Shown here: piece by piece, positions 1 to 10,244 of the stretch | How positions within the stretch are numbered: the stretch's first letter is position 1 | Layout: the number at the start of each line of letters is the position of its first letter | Source of the DNA: Rhodanobacter sp. C06 | GTDB taxonomy: Bacteria; Pseudomonadota; Gammaproteobacteria; Xanthomonadales; Rhodanobacteraceae | Direction: 5' to 3' | DNA: 64,000 bases | NCBI RefSeq assembly: GCF_002001105.1 | Contig: NZ_MUNP01000027.1 | Location: 1-64,000 of the forward strand | Translations under genes and position numbers: made by a program | Notes under the pieces: generated by a model | Told to the model about the DNA's origin: nothing | Database searches by the model: none | Seen by the model: the letters and a program-made list of their open reading frames with translations, nothing else

Positions 1-57
1 CTGTTTGCGCTGGTCAACCTATGGATGGCGCGCGGGATACTGCTGCAACCGAGATAG
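1..57 (+). CDS. Transposase C-terminal fragment (partial)
   Basis: Eighteen codons and a TAG stop, continuing from beyond the left edge. The short peptide looks like the end of an IS5-family transposase, but it is too short for a firm assignment. Confidence 0.35.
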   Translation: MFALVNLWMARGILLQPR

Positions 58-197
58 GGTTGCTGCGTCCGCCGTGGCCTGAAAAGGCTGGCGGCGGCAC
101 GAAGAACATGGAATGGGGCTCGCGGGCGGGAGCATCTTGCCTGCCGCTGGCTCAAATACGCGCCGAGAGCATGAGGCGGTGATTGATCAGACCATCC
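1..197 (+). mobile_element. 3' remnant of a probable IS5-family insertion sequence
   Basis: The first 57 bases encode the tail of a protein entering from the left (ending NLWMARGILLQPR, then TAG). This resembles the C-terminus of IS5-family transposases, which often carry an L-NLWMARR-like tail. About 140 bases later the sequence reads GATTGATCAGACCATCC and is followed by TTAG at 198-201, which fits the YTAR target duplication of the IS5 group. I read 197 as the right end of the element. The left end lies outside the window, so neither the inverted repeat nor the target duplication can be confirmed here. Confidence 0.45.
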
Positions 198-200
198 TTA

Positions 201-286
201 GAGCACCTTTTCCAAGACCCGTGATGCTTCAAGTCCCGCAAAAACAAGGGTCAGAGTACACCTTCCAAAGGCCCGTGGTGTTCTAG
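201..286. repeat. Imperfect tandem repeat beside the asparaginase 3' end
   Basis: Two related ~33-base segments lie at 201-233 and 254-286, both of the form GAG..ACCTTcCAA...CCCGTG.TG.TTC. The second overlaps the stop codon of the asparaginase gene. Between them is GGGTCAGAGTACAC, a phrase I associate with Xanthomonadales intergenic repeats. No gene is visible here. Confidence 0.4.
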
Positions 287-774
287 TTCTTCACTTCCTC
301 GAACCGATTCTCCGCCCGGTTCTTGCGCACCTTGGCCGGATCCCACACGCGGCCGTTCATGGTGATGTAGACGCCGTCGGGCAGGGTCTGCACCGCGGCC
401 ACCGCGCAGCCGATGTTGAACACCGCGTCCGAACCCTGGAAGCGCGCGGGGTTCAGCGCGCCGGTGAGCACGATCACCTTGCCGGGGATGGTAGCCAGCA
501 CCTTCGCGGTTTCCACCATGGTGTCGGTGCCGTGGGTCACCAGCACGTGGCGGTGCGGTTGCGCCTCGATGGTGGAGCGGATCAGCGCGCGGTCCTCGTC
601 GGTGACGTGCAGGCTGTCCTTGCGCAGGATCGGGATCACGTCGAACTGGAAGGCCACGCCGAGCTGGCCGAGGATCTCGCCGATCTGCGGCGCGCCGATC
701 TTGTAGTCCGACTTGTCGTCGAAGTAGATCTTGTCGATGGTGCCGCCGGTGGTGACGATGGTGAGATGCTGCAT
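283..774 (-). CDS. Short (single-domain) asparaginase-family protein
   Basis: A 163-residue protein matching only the N-terminal domain of type I/II L-asparaginases, which are normally about 330 residues. The two asparaginase signatures are present: TTGGTID at residues 8-14, with the nucleophilic Thr, and HGTDTM at 81-86. Classical enzymes use residues from a second domain and from neighbouring subunits, so whether this form hydrolyses asparagine is uncertain. Stand-alone N-terminal-domain proteins of this size are known in proteobacteria, so it is probably not a truncation. The protein is cytoplasmic, with no signal peptide. It lies downstream of the AidB-like gene in the same direction, 57 bases away. 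Confidence 0.8.
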   Translation of the reverse strand: MQHLTIVTTGGTIDKIYFDDKSDYKIGAPQIGEILGQLGVAFQFDVIPILRKDSLHVTDEDRALIRSTIEAQPHRHVLVTHGTDTMVETAKVLATIPGKVIVLTGALNPARFQGSDAVFNIGCAVAAVQTLPDGVYITMNGRVWDPAKVRKNRAENRFEEVKN

Positions 775-831
775 GGTCGCTGCGCCGCAAGGGGAGTCCG
801 CGCATTTTAGCGGGTTGCGTCCGTGTGGCGC

Positions 832-2469
832 TCAACCCAGCAACAGGCCCGTGTCATCCATGTCGATGTCGGCCAGCCGCAACAGGCCGTGGCCGAGGAA
901 GCGGCGCAGCGCCGCCGCCGGACGCGTGTCGCCGCGCGCCTGCGCCCATGCAGCTTGCCGCGCCAGCAACGCCGCCGCCGCGCTGCGCGCGAGTGTGAGC
1001 GCCAGCCCGCGCGCACCGGCTTCCAGCGTGGCGCGATCCGTGGATGGCGCATCGAGATGGCCGGCGGCGGCATCTAGCGCGGCGTCGATCGCGAAGGCGG
1101 CGTGCGGATCGCCGCCTTGCAGCCAAGCGGCGACGACCGTGCGCAGCGCGCCGAGACCATCGCCCGCGAGTGCGCGCAGCGCGTCCAGCGACAGCACGTT
1201 GGTGGTGCCTTCCCAGATCGCGTACACCTGCGCGTCGCGCAGCAGCTGCGGCAGGCCGGTGTCCTCGATGTAGCCTTGGCCGCCGAAGCATTCCAGCGCC
1301 TCGGAACAGAGGCGCACCGCCAGCTTGCCCGTCCACAGCTTCGCCAGCGGCGTGAGCAGGCGCAGCAGCGCGGCCTCGTGCGGTGCCGCGCTGCCGTGCT
1401 CCACGCGGCCCAGCAACTGCGCCACCTCGAAGGCCAGCGCGAACGCGCTCTCGAACTCGGCCTGCATGTCCGCCAGCGTCTGTGCGTGCAGCGGTTGTTC
1501 GACCAGCGGACGGCCGAAGGCCTGCCGTCGTTCGGCATAGTCGCGGGCCAGCGCGATCGCCCGCGCCATGCTGGCGACGGCGCAGACCGCGTTCCACGTA
1601 CGGGTGACGTTGAGCATCGGCGCCACCTGGCGCACGCCGTTGGCCAACTCGCCCAGCGGCCAGGCGAGCAGGCCGTCGAGGTGGATCTCGGCGGTGGGCA
1701 GTTCCTGCGTGCCCAGCTTGTCCTTGAGGCGGTCGATCACCAATTCCGGCTTGCGCTGCGCTCCGTCCATGGTCTCCACGTAGAACAGCGCCAGTGCACC
1801 GGAACCGTGGCCCGCGCCCTCGGGTCGCGCCAGCGCCAGCGCGGCCTCGCCCACCACGGCGGAGCTGAACCACTTGCGGCCGTGCAGCCGCCACTGGCCG
1901 TCGGCATCCTGTCGCGCCACGGTTTCGGTATGGCCCACGTCCGAGCCGCCGTGCGTCTCGGTCATCCATTGGCCGCTGAGCCAGAACGTGGCCGCGTCGC
2001 GCGAGAGGAAGTGCGGCAGCGCGCGTTCGATCAGTGCGCGATTGCCCGAAGCCTTCAGCGCCGTCGCCGCGCCGTCGGTCATCGCCAGCGGACAGGTATA
2101 GAACTCGCTGGCCACGTGGTAGAGGTAGACGCGGGCGAACTCCTCCAGCCGCGCGTGTTCGTGTGCCTCGTGGCCGCTGGCGAGCACGGCGTGGCGCGTG
2201 GTGATGTCGGAGCCTTCCTGCCACGCCGTGGTCAGCTCGATGCGATCCACGCGGCGTCCCCAGGCGTCCCATTGCGTGAGCACCGGCTTGCGCCGCGTGG
2301 TGACGGCGGCGCGCTGCCACGCCATCAGTGCGTAGTCGCCCAGCGCGTCGAGGTCGGACTCCAGCGCGGCGCGGCGTGCGGCGGGCAGGGCGCGATCCAG
2401 CAGCGCGTGCAGCAGGCGTTCGCCGCGCCAGGGATGCGACAGTTGCGGGGCGTCTTGCAGGAATTCCAT
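832..2469 (-). CDS. AidB-like acyl-CoA dehydrogenase family protein
   Basis: A 545-residue flavoprotein of the acyl-CoA dehydrogenase superfamily. It resembles E. coli AidB (DNA alkylation response) rather than short-chain dehydrogenases: [13 protein letters not shown] at 166-178 corresponds to the AidB FAD-contact motif, ERLKDKLG-type and [14 protein letters not shown] segments follow, and a WEGTTNV block lies near residue 430. The start is set by a GGAG Shine-Dalgarno just upstream; the longer open frame to 3333 overlaps the DUF4328 gene and is not used. Members of this group bind FAD, and E. coli AidB also binds DNA. The substrate is unknown, and a catabolic role as an isovaleryl-CoA-type dehydrogenase remains possible. 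Confidence 0.85.
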   Translation of the reverse strand: MEFLQDAPQLSHPWRGERLLHALLDRALPAARRAALESDLDALGDYALMAWQRAAVTTRRKPVLTQWDAWGRRVDRIELTTAWQEGSDITTRHAVLASGHEAHEHARLEEFARVYLYHVASEFYTCPLAMTDGAATALKASGNRALIERALPHFLSRDAATFWLSGQWMTETHGGSDVGHTETVARQDADGQWRLHGRKWFSSAVVGEAALALARPEGAGHGSGALALFYVETMDGAQRKPELVIDRLKDKLGTQELPTAEIHLDGLLAWPLGELANGVRQVAPMLNVTRTWNAVCAVASMARAIALARDYAERRQAFGRPLVEQPLHAQTLADMQAEFESAFALAFEVAQLLGRVEHGSAAPHEAALLRLLTPLAKLWTGKLAVRLCSEALECFGGQGYIEDTGLPQLLRDAQVYAIWEGTTNVLSLDALRALAGDGLGALRTVVAAWLQGGDPHAAFAIDAALDAAAGHLDAPSTDRATLEAGARGLALTLARSAAAALLARQAAWAQARGDTRPAAALRRFLGHGLLRLADIDMDDTGLLLG

Positions 2470-2552
2470 GGGAGGCTCCAAGGATGGCCTGCCAGCAGTA
2501 TAGGCAGGCTGCAGCGGGCCCCTGCGTGAAACCGATGCAGCCTGCGCGGGCC

Positions 2553-3254
2553 TTAGCCGGCGACTTCGGTCGTGAGCGTTGGCGCTGACGGAGGCGCGGC
2601 ATGCATGGACTGCATCTGCCAGATCCGGGCGATCAACAGCGCAAAGGCCAGATTCAGCGGCATGTCGATGAGCGAACTCACCAGTTGCTCGGCATTGGTC
2701 AGCAACCAGCCTTCCGCCACGTTGCCATGGCGTGCCGTCATGCCGGCGTACGTGCCGATGAACCACGGGATGAGGAAACCCAGCAGCCACAGCAGCCACC
2801 AGAGGCGCAACAGGATTGGAGTGGCCTGTGTCTGTTGTTGCTGCGCTCCGGCGCTGGCCCGATGGATTTCCCGCATGGCCTGATACGGCTTCCAGAAATT
2901 CGCGATAGGGATGAAATACCAGCCCACGGCCCAACCGGGACTGGTCGTCATGCCCGTCGCATGGATTGCGTGCATGTTGGCGGCCGCGCGATAGATCCAC
3001 ACGGCGGCGAGGATGAGCGTTGCCAAGGCCACGATCATCACGGGGTAGCTGACAAACCCGCTGGCCCATGCACCGGAGTGGTCCGCAGCCTTGGCGCTCT
3101 CGGCGACGGCGACGCCCTGCGCGAGCAGGTGCCGAAACACCTTGCGCTGGTGGATGGCGCTGTCCAGCGAAAACAGTTCGATGACAACGCCGAGGTACAG
3201 CAGCCGACGCAACCACCGGGTCAACCACTCCAGGTTCCGCCAAGTGTGTTTCAT
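2553..3254 (-). CDS. DUF4328 family membrane protein
   Basis: A 233-residue integral membrane protein. It has about five hydrophobic segments and the DUF4328 hallmark [20 protein letters not shown] in its middle, between a W-rich interfacial stretch and a Q-rich loop (AGAQQQQTQ). The family has no established function. The start is supported by GGAGG eight bases upstream. It is read towards the acyl-CoA dehydrogenase gene with an 83-base gap, so co-transcription is possible but not shown. Confidence 0.8.
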   Translation of the reverse strand: MKHTWRNLEWLTRWLRRLLYLGVVIELFSLDSAIHQRKVFRHLLAQGVAVAESAKAADHSGAWASGFVSYPVMIVALATLILAAVWIYRAAANMHAIHATGMTTSPGWAVGWYFIPIANFWKPYQAMREIHRASAGAQQQQTQATPILLRLWWLLWLLGFLIPWFIGTYAGMTARHGNVAEGWLLTNAEQLVSSLIDMPLNLAFALLIARIWQMQSMHAAPPSAPTLTTEVAG

Positions 3255-3360
3255 GGTTCCCTCCGACTTCCTGTTCGTGTCGGGATGGTCCTGTCGCGGA
3301 GGGCGGTTGTCGAGATCCGTGCCGGCGAAACATCTTGCGCTGCAGGTTTGCGCGGGGCGG

Positions 3361-3828
3361 TCAGTCCGGCACGATCGCTTCGAAGTCCACCAGGTCGCCC
3401 TGCTCGCCGCGCACGTACAGGCGCTTGCGGCGGTGCGGGTAATCGCAGATGTCTTGTTCGAGCCGCTGGCCCGCCACCAGCAGCACAAGTGGGGCGTCGC
3501 CGGTGTTGGTGATCACGTGGGCCGGGCCGTTGCGTGCGAAGCCGAGGAAGTCGCCCGGGCCGATGGCGTGGGCCTGTTCGTCGATAAGCGCCTGCCCGTG
3601 CCCGGCCAGCACGTAGACGCATTCTTCCTCATAGTGATGGCGGTGGTATTCGCTGGAGTCGCGGCCGGGCATCAGCTCGATGCGATGGAAGCCGAATCCG
3701 GTGAGCCCGGTGGCATCGCCGAGCGACTTGCAGTGGCGCACCGCGTTGGCGTTTAGGCTGTGCGTGCTGACCACCGGCGTCATCGCCTCGATCTCGGCGG
3801 CCTTCAGCAGTGCGTGTGGCGAGGACAT
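3361..3828 (-). CDS. Cupin domain-containing protein
   Basis: A 155-residue single-domain cupin. Cupin motif 1 (YHRHHYEEECVYVLAG) provides metal-binding His and Glu residues, and motif 2 lies around GPGDFLGFARNGPAHV. Proteins of this size are often small metal-dependent enzymes or sugar/anion sensors; the substrate cannot be read from sequence. A GGGAG Shine-Dalgarno precedes this start; an upstream ATG would add 13 residues (MPPHPPIDRENR...) of poor conservation. The gene lies 35 bases downstream of the DUF2069 gene and may be the last gene of the wrbA unit. Confidence 0.8.
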   Translation of the reverse strand: MSSPHALLKAAEIEAMTPVVSTHSLNANAVRHCKSLGDATGLTGFGFHRIELMPGRDSSEYHRHHYEEECVYVLAGHGQALIDEQAHAIGPGDFLGFARNGPAHVITNTGDAPLVLLVAGQRLEQDICDYPHRRKRLYVRGEQGDLVDFEAIVPD

Positions 3829-3863
3829 GCGGTTCTCCCGATCGATTGGTGGATGGGGCGGCA

Positions 3864-4822
<959 letters not shown>

Positions 4823-4862
4823 CTAGTGTACGGGCGATCCCCGCGAGCCTGGCGAGCCGCTC

Positions 4863-6131
4863 ATGAAACTCCGTTTCGACCGCGATCGCACGCGCAGTTT
4901 CGGCCGCTTCCTGTGGCAGCGCTTCGTCGACGACAAGTGCTTCGAGACCGCCGGTGCACTGTCCTACACCACCCTGGTGTCGCTGGTGCCCCTGATGGTG
5001 GCGGCGCTGGCGATGTTTTCGGCGTTCCCGGTGTTCGAGGGCGCCCGCGACACCTTGCTCGACTTCGTGTTCCACCATTTCGTGCCGGCGGCCGGCCACC
5101 ACATCGAGCAGGCGATGCAGGGCTTTGCCAGCAACGCCAGCCAGCTCACCGGCATCAGCCTGCTGGTGATGCTGTTCAGCGCGATCTCGATGATGGTGAG
5201 CATCGAGGACAGGCTGAACCGCATCTGGCGCGTGCAGGCCCCGCGCCGCTGGAGCTCGCGGCTGCTGCTGTACTGGGCCGCGTTGACGCTGGGGCCGGTG
5301 CTGGTGGTGGGTGGTCTCGCGGTGAGTTCCTACCTCACGGCCATGCCGTTGCTGCAGGGAGCGGCAGTGTCGCTGGGGCTGGGCGAGCGTCTGCTGCGAC
5401 TGGTGCCGCCCATGGTGACCTTCGTCACGCTGTGGCTGATGTACGTGCTGATCCCGAACCGGCACGTGTCGCGCCGCAATGCGGCGATCGGCGCCTTGCT
5501 GGGGGCGCTGCTGTTCGCGGTTGCCCGCTGGGGATTCCGCCTGTTCGTGCATGGCGGCCACGCCTATCAGCAGATCTACGGCGCGCTGGCGGCGATCCCG
5601 ATTTTCCTGGCGTGGATCTACCTGTCGTGGATCATCGTGATCCTCGGTGCCTCGGTGGCGGCGGCCGTGTCCGCGTTCGAATACCAGCCGACCGCCGAGA
5701 AGCTGCCGCCCGGCAGCGAGCTGCTCGGCTTGCTGGTCGTGTTGCGGCACTGCGTGGACGCGCACCGCGCCGGCCGCAGCGTGGATCCGGCGGCACTGCG
5801 CGCGTGCGAGCCGCGCCTGCACAGCTTGGCGATCGCCGCGTATTTCGACGACCTGCACCGCGCCGGGTTGGTCCAGCGCGACGAGGCGGGCGCCTGGCGG
5901 CTGGCGCGCAGCCTGGACAGCACCGACCTGCGCCGCGTGTACGCGCACTGCGGCTACCGCCTGCCGCTGGACCCGGCGCGCGAGGCTGCGGCGCTGGGCT
6001 TGTCCCTGCCGGATGAACTGGTCGCCTTGCTGGACTCGCTCGCCGGTATGCTGGATGGCACGCTGGGCACCCGGCTGGATCGGGCCTATCCTGCCGCCAC
6101 GTCCCCCGTTGCCGAGGAAACCACCCGATGA
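4863..6131 (+). CDS. YihY/BrkB family inner-membrane protein
   Basis: A 422-residue protein with the N-terminal YihY domain (about 1-280): CFETAGALSYTTLVSLVPL near the start, roughly six transmembrane helices, and the LAAIPIFLAWIYLSWIIVILGA segment split over two helices. A cytoplasmic C-terminal part of about 130 residues resembles a winged-helix domain (LGLLVVLRHCVDAHRAG...YFDDLHRAGLV), a known variant in xanthomonads. It was once misnamed ribonuclease BN; the true function is unknown. Its TGA overlaps the ATG of the thioredoxin-like gene. Confidence 0.88.
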   Translation: MKLRFDRDRTRSFGRFLWQRFVDDKCFETAGALSYTTLVSLVPLMVAALAMFSAFPVFEGARDTLLDFVFHHFVPAAGHHIEQAMQGFASNASQLTGISLLVMLFSAISMMVSIEDRLNRIWRVQAPRRWSSRLLLYWAALTLGPVLVVGGLAVSSYLTAMPLLQGAAVSLGLGERLLRLVPPMVTFVTLWLMYVLIPNRHVSRRNAAIGALLGALLFAVARWGFRLFVHGGHAYQQIYGALAAIPIFLAWIYLSWIIVILGASVAAAVSAFEYQPTAEKLPPGSELLGLLVVLRHCVDAHRAGRSVDPAALRACEPRLHSLAIAAYFDDLHRAGLVQRDEAGAWRLARSLDSTDLRRVYAHCGYRLPLDPAREAAALGLSLPDELVALLDSLAGMLDGTLGTRLDRAYPAATSPVAEETTR

Positions 6132-6607
6132 ATGCCCGCAAATGGTTGGGGCTGTGCGTGCTTGCGCTGGCCGGCCTCGCGCCCGCCCATGCCGCGATGC
6201 CCGCGCATCCCGCGCTCCACATCACCACGCTGGACGGCAAGCCGTACGACCTCGCCGCCGAGCGCGGCCACTGGGTGATCGTGAACTTCTGGGCCACCTG
6301 GTGCGTACCGTGCATCAAGGAGATGCCGGACATCTCGCGCTACGTGGCCACGCACAAGGACGTGCGCGCGATCGGCCTGGCTTACGAGGACAGCGAGCCG
6401 GCCGACATCAAGGCCTTCCTCGCCAAGCATCCGGTGGTGTACCCGGTCGCCCAGGTCACGCTGGACAAGCCGGTGAAGGATTTCGACGAGCCGCGCGGCC
6501 TGCCCACCACCTACCTGATCGCCCCCGACGGCACGGTGGCGACGCACTTCATCGGCCCGATCGATGCCGCGAAACTCGACGCGGCGATAACCAAGGGCAA
6601 GCGCTGA
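6128..6607 (+). CDS. TlpA-like periplasmic thiol-disulfide oxidoreductase
   Basis: A 159-residue thioredoxin-fold protein. A signal peptide (MNARKWLGLCVLALAGLAPAHA) is followed by a TlpA/ResA-like domain with active site WCVPC at residues 58-62 and the cis-proline loop GLPTTYLI. The WCxxC with an acidic-rich surround suggests a reductant for cytochrome maturation or another periplasmic thiol pathway. Its ATG overlaps the yihY stop and its TGA shares a base with the next start, so yihY, this gene and the acylphosphatase are translationally coupled. Confidence 0.85.
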   Translation: MNARKWLGLCVLALAGLAPAHAAMPAHPALHITTLDGKPYDLAAERGHWVIVNFWATWCVPCIKEMPDISRYVATHKDVRAIGLAYEDSEPADIKAFLAKHPVVYPVAQVTLDKPVKDFDEPRGLPTTYLIAPDGTVATHFIGPIDAAKLDAAITKGKR

Positions 6608-6873
6608 TGCCGACGGCGCGCTTCCTCGTCAGCGGCCGCGTGCAGGGGGTGTGCTACCGAGCCGGTACCCGCGAGCAGGCGCTGGGCCTGGGCGTGGCCG
6701 GTTGCGCGAAGAACCTGCCGGACGGGCGCGTGGAAGTGGTCGCCTGCGGTGCGGCGGAGGCGCTGGATGCGCTGGAGCACTGGTTGCGCCAGGGGCCGCC
6801 GGGTGCGAGGGTGGCGACCGTGGATCGTGCGGCGCTGCCCGATCAGTCGCTGCACGGATTCCGCATCGACTGA
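6607..6873 (+). CDS. acyP: Acylphosphatase
   Basis: An 88-residue acylphosphatase, a small cytosolic enzyme that hydrolyses carboxyl-phosphate bonds such as acetyl phosphate. The phosphate cradle VSGRVQGVCYR at residues 8-18 contains the essential Arg18, and the catalytic Asn36 lies in KNLPDGRVEV. Length and motifs are standard. The start codon overlaps the preceding stop (TGATG), making it the third gene of the yihY unit. Confidence 0.92.
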   Translation: MPTARFLVSGRVQGVCYRAGTREQALGLGVAGCAKNLPDGRVEVVACGAAEALDALEHWLRQGPPGARVATVDRAALPDQSLHGFRID

Positions 6874-6877
6874 TCGG

Positions 6878-8980
6878 CTACAAATCCAGATCCGCAGCCG
6901 GTCTCCCGCTGCGATACCTGGCGCTGATGGCCTTGAGCATGCGGCGGAAGTCGGCGGCGAAGCCTTGCATGTCGAACAGCGGATTGTTCGCGCGCTGCAT
7001 GGCGAGGCGCAGGCGCAGCATGTCGAGCGCGTCGCGATCGTTGCCGTACAGCACGGCGGTGGCGACGAAGGCGGCTTCGTTCTCGCAGACGAGTTCCGGC
7101 ATGTCCAGGTGATGGAGCAGGCTGGCGGCAACCCGGCCGGGGAAGCCGTGGCCGCGGCAGGTGAGCAGCGGACAACCCGCCCACAATGCATCGGAGGCGC
7201 TGGCGTGCGCGTTGCAGGGCAGCGTGTCCAGGAACAGGTCGGCGTGGTTGTAGCGTGCCAGGTACTCCAGGTGCGGCAGGCGCGGCAGGAAGACCAGCCG
7301 CTCCGGCGCGATGCCGGCGGCGGCTGCTGCGCCGCGCAGACGATCGTCCGCGCCTTCCGGGCCTGATCGCAGCCACAGCACGCTGTCGGGTACCTGCTGC
7401 AGGATTTTCATCATCCGCTGGAACGAGTTCGCGTTGAGCTTGTGGCTGCCGTTGAAGCACGCGAACACGGTGCCGTGTGCAGGCAGGCCGCATTCCGCAC
7501 GCCCGGGCGGATGCCGCACGATGCGGCTGACGTCGCTGGGCTGGCAGCAGCGCGGCAGGCGCAGCAGCTTTTCGCGGACGTGGGGACGCATGCTGTCGGG
7601 CAGCATCACGGCATCGGCCAGCAGGTAATCCATCCAGGGCGCGCCCGACGTGCCGGGGCAGGCCAGCCAGTTCACCTGTACCGGCGCGGCGCGCAACGCC
7701 ATCAGCTCGCCGTCATCCTTGCCGCCATGGCCGTTGAGGTCGACCAGGATCTCGATGCCGGCCGCGTGGATCCGCCGTGCCGTCTGCACCGGAGCTAGCG
7801 CCGAGACATCGTGCAAGCGGGCGGCGCTGGCCAGCCGGCGGCGGGTAGTGCCGCCGTCGTCCGGTGTCGTGGCGAACAGGTGGAGTTCCAGCGGCTTGCC
7901 GGGCAAGGCTTCGAGCAGCGCGACCACCAGCAGGCCGGTGGCGTGTTCGTTGAAGCCGTCGGCGACGAAACCCACGCGTATCGGCATGTCCAGCGCGGGC
8001 CGGGGGTGCGTGAAATCGAGCTGCCAGCGCAGCGGTGCAGTCCGCTGATCGACGGTGGCTGCCCAAGCCTTGGCGGCGCGCAGTTGCACCGCCGGTTCCA
8101 GCTCTTCGGCAAGCAGCGCGAACGGGTTGAGGATGGCATGGCCCGAGGCCGCTGCCTGCCGCAGGCGTTCGGCCAACGCGTCCAGTTCACGCCAGTCGCA
8201 CAACCGGCGCCGCAGGAACACCAGCCGGCCCAGCGCCGGGATGTAATTCGGGTCCAGGCGCAGCGCGCGGTCATAGGCATCGGCGGCGGTTTCGAGCGTG
8301 CCCATTCGCTCCAGTATCCGGCCCGCCTCGCAGGGATATTGCGCGTTGCCTGGGTCGAGTCGTTCGGCCTGCAGCCAGGCGTCGAGGGCTTCCCGGGAGC
8401 GGCCCTGCATCTGCAGCACCTGCCCGAGCAGGGCGTGGGCGGCATCGGAGGAGGGCGCGAGCTGCAGCGCTTCGCGCACCCCTGCTTCCGCTTGCCTGGC
8501 GTGGCCGAGTTGCAGTTCGGCCTCGGCGAGTTCCAGGCACAGGCCCGGATGCTGCGGCATGGCTTGCAAGGCCAGGGCGAATGCCTCGCGGGCTTCCCCG
8601 TGGCGCGCGGCGGCCATCAGCGCGCTGCCGAGCATTTGCAGGGCCGCGGGATGGTTCGGCGAGTGGCGCAACATGGTACGCATGCGCTCGATGGCGTCGT
8701 CGGCGCGCCCCCCGGACAGCGCGATGGCGGCGAGGCTGCATTGCGTCTCGACGCTTTCGGGCGCCAGTTCCGCCGCGCGGACCAAGGCCATCTGCGCCTC
8801 CTTGAAGCGCCCCAGTTGCAGGAGGGCGGTGCCGTGCAAGCGGACCAGTTCCGCCGCCACGGGATACTGCAGGCGTGCGCCGGCGGCAAGATTCGCGGCG
8901 TCGGCAAAGGCGCCGTCCTGCAGCAGGACCGTCAGCCGGTTCAGTACGGCGTTGACATCGGCGAAGGATGTACTGGCCAT
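6878..8980 (-). CDS. TPR-repeat protein with SPINDLY/OGT-type glycosyltransferase domain
   Basis: A 700-residue protein. Residues about 1-290 are a run of tetratricopeptide repeats, and the C-terminal ~380 residues match the GT41 (O-GlcNAc transferase/SPINDLY) catalytic region: PIRVGFVADGFNEHATG, EILVDLNGHGG, APVQVNWLACPGTSGAPWMDY, FACFNGSHKLN and the nucleotide-sugar loop DLFLDTLPCNAHASASDALW. Such bacterial proteins modify Ser/Thr or flagellin-like targets, or act on glycans; the acceptor is unknown. It meets the acylphosphatase tail to tail (4 bases apart) and lies downstream of prfA in the same direction, where many gammaproteobacteria carry prmC. Confidence 0.85.
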   Translation of the reverse strand: MASTSFADVNAVLNRLTVLLQDGAFADAANLAAGARLQYPVAAELVRLHGTALLQLGRFKEAQMALVRAAELAPESVETQCSLAAIALSGGRADDAIERMRTMLRHSPNHPAALQMLGSALMAAARHGEAREAFALALQAMPQHPGLCLELAEAELQLGHARQAEAGVREALQLAPSSDAAHALLGQVLQMQGRSREALDAWLQAERLDPGNAQYPCEAGRILERMGTLETAADAYDRALRLDPNYIPALGRLVFLRRRLCDWRELDALAERLRQAAASGHAILNPFALLAEELEPAVQLRAAKAWAATVDQRTAPLRWQLDFTHPRPALDMPIRVGFVADGFNEHATGLLVVALLEALPGKPLELHLFATTPDDGGTTRRRLASAARLHDVSALAPVQTARRIHAAGIEILVDLNGHGGKDDGELMALRAAPVQVNWLACPGTSGAPWMDYLLADAVMLPDSMRPHVREKLLRLPRCCQPSDVSRIVRHPPGRAECGLPAHGTVFACFNGSHKLNANSFQRMMKILQQVPDSVLWLRSGPEGADDRLRGAAAAAGIAPERLVFLPRLPHLEYLARYNHADLFLDTLPCNAHASASDALWAGCPLLTCRGHGFPGRVAASLLHHLDMPELVCENEAAFVATAVLYGNDRDALDMLRLRLAMQRANNPLFDMQGFAADFRRMLKAISARYRSGRPAADLDL

Positions 8981-9073
8981 GGCGCCACGCTAACCGAGCT
9001 CGCCAGCGTTGCCAAACGTCGGGGATAGGGCTGACAGGCCGGTGCCGCCTGCGCCGGGGCAATCAGGGCATCC

Positions 9074-10147
9074 TCAGGCGAGCGCCTTCAGTTCGTCGAC
9101 CTGGTGCTCGCGGGTGAGCGTGTCGATCAGCTCGTCGAGGTCGCCCTGCATGATCTCGGGCAGGCGGTACAGGGTGAGGTTGACGCGGTGGTCGGTGATG
9201 CGGCCCTGCGGGAAGTTGTAGGTGCGGATGCGCTGGCTGCGATCGCCCGAGCCGACCTGCAGGCGGCGTTCCTGCGCCTGCGCCGCGGCTTGCTTGCCCT
9301 GCGCCTCGTCCAGCAGGCGCGCCTGCAGCAGGCTCATCGCGCGGGCGCGGTTCTTGTGCTGGCTGCGTTCGTCCTGGCACTCCACCACCGTTCCCGTGGG
9401 CAGATGCGTGATGCGGATCGCCGAGTCGGTCTTGTTGACGTGCTGGCCGCCCGCTCCCGAAGCGCGGAAGGTGTCGATCTTGAGGTCGGCGGGGTTGATC
9501 GCGATGGATTCGATTTCGTCCAGCTCGGGCAGGATCGCCACGGTGGCGGCCGAGGTGTGGATGCGCCCCTGCGACTCGGTTTCCGGCACGCGTTGCACGC
9601 GGTGCGTCCCGGATTCGAACTTCAGACGCGAATAAGCACCGCGGCCCTCGACGCGCGCCACGATCTCCTTGTAGCCGCCGTGCTCGCCTTCGTGTGCGCT
9701 GAGGATCTCCACTTGCCAGCGCCGCCGCTCGGCGTAGCGCGTGTACATGCGGAACAGGTCGCCCGCGAAGATCGCCGCCTCGTCGCCGCCGGTGCCGGCG
9801 CGCACTTCGAGGTAGAGGTTGGCCTCGTCACGCGGGTCCTTCGGCAGCAGCAGGAGCTGCAGCTCGCCGTCGAGTTCGGTCAGGCGGCTTTCCAGCCGTG
9901 CGATATCGTCGGCGGCCAGCTCGGCGAGTTCGGGGTCGTCGGTCATCGCGCGCGCATCGGCCAGCTCGCGCACGGCGCCTTCGTGCTCGCGCAGCGCGGC
10001 CACCACCGGTTCCAACTGGGCATATTCGCGCGACAGCTCGCGAAAGCGCGTGCCGTCGGCCAGCACGTCGGGCTGGGCCAGCAGCAGGCCGACCTCCTCG
10101 TGGCGTTCGGCAAGGGTTTCGAGTTTGCGGCGGATGGATGGCGTCAT
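9074..10147 (-). CDS. prfA: Peptide chain release factor 1
   Basis: A 357-residue RF1 that reads UAA/UAG and triggers peptidyl-tRNA hydrolysis. The class-I signature [15 protein letters not shown] holds the catalytic GGQ whose Gln is normally methylated by PrmC. The RF1 codon-recognition tripeptide is PET in [14 protein letters not shown], an accepted PxT form. The N-terminal alpha-helical domain is complete. The start is at [10 protein letters not shown]; an upstream in-frame extension runs through the REP pair and is not used. The hemA-prfA order matches E. coli, but prmC does not follow. Confidence 0.96.
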   Translation of the reverse strand: MTPSIRRKLETLAERHEEVGLLLAQPDVLADGTRFRELSREYAQLEPVVAALREHEGAVRELADARAMTDDPELAELAADDIARLESRLTELDGELQLLLLPKDPRDEANLYLEVRAGTGGDEAAIFAGDLFRMYTRYAERRRWQVEILSAHEGEHGGYKEIVARVEGRGAYSRLKFESGTHRVQRVPETESQGRIHTSAATVAILPELDEIESIAINPADLKIDTFRASGAGGQHVNKTDSAIRITHLPTGTVVECQDERSQHKNRARAMSLLQARLLDEAQGKQAAAQAQERRLQVGSGDRSQRIRTYNFPQGRITDHRVNLTLYRLPEIMQGDLDELIDTLTREHQVDELKALA

Positions 10148-10166
10148 GGAGTCGTCGGTTGCGTGC

Positions 10167-10244
10167 GTAGGAGCGCACTCTGTGCGCGATTGCTCCTGGC
10201 TTCGATCGAAGCGCAAGGCATTCGCGCGCAGGGTGCGCTCCTAC
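10167..10244. repeat. Inverted pair of REP-like elements between hemA and prfA
   Basis: GTAGGAGCGCACTCTGTGCG (10167 onward) and its near-perfect reverse complement ending at 10244 face each other across about 32 bases. This GTAGGAGCGC...GCGC type is a recurrent Xanthomonadales extragenic palindrome. Each arm also folds on itself (GAGCGCAC/GTGCGC). The right arm contains the hemA stop codon (TAG within GTAG on the minus strand). Confidence 0.75.

Noticed and set aside
832-3333. An 833-codon frame extending the acyl-CoA dehydrogenase upstream
   Set aside because: The extra N-terminal part is out-of-frame translation of the DUF4328 gene, and a good ribosome-binding site supports the shorter start.
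5632-6333. Minus-strand frames opposite yihY and the thioredoxin-like gene
   Set aside because: These are shadows of strongly supported genes on the plus strand, with no domain content.
9550-9600. PET rather than PAT at the RF1 codon-recognition tripeptide
   Set aside because: The motif is PxT in RF1 proteins generally, and Glu is found at this position in ordinary family members, so it is not an anomaly.
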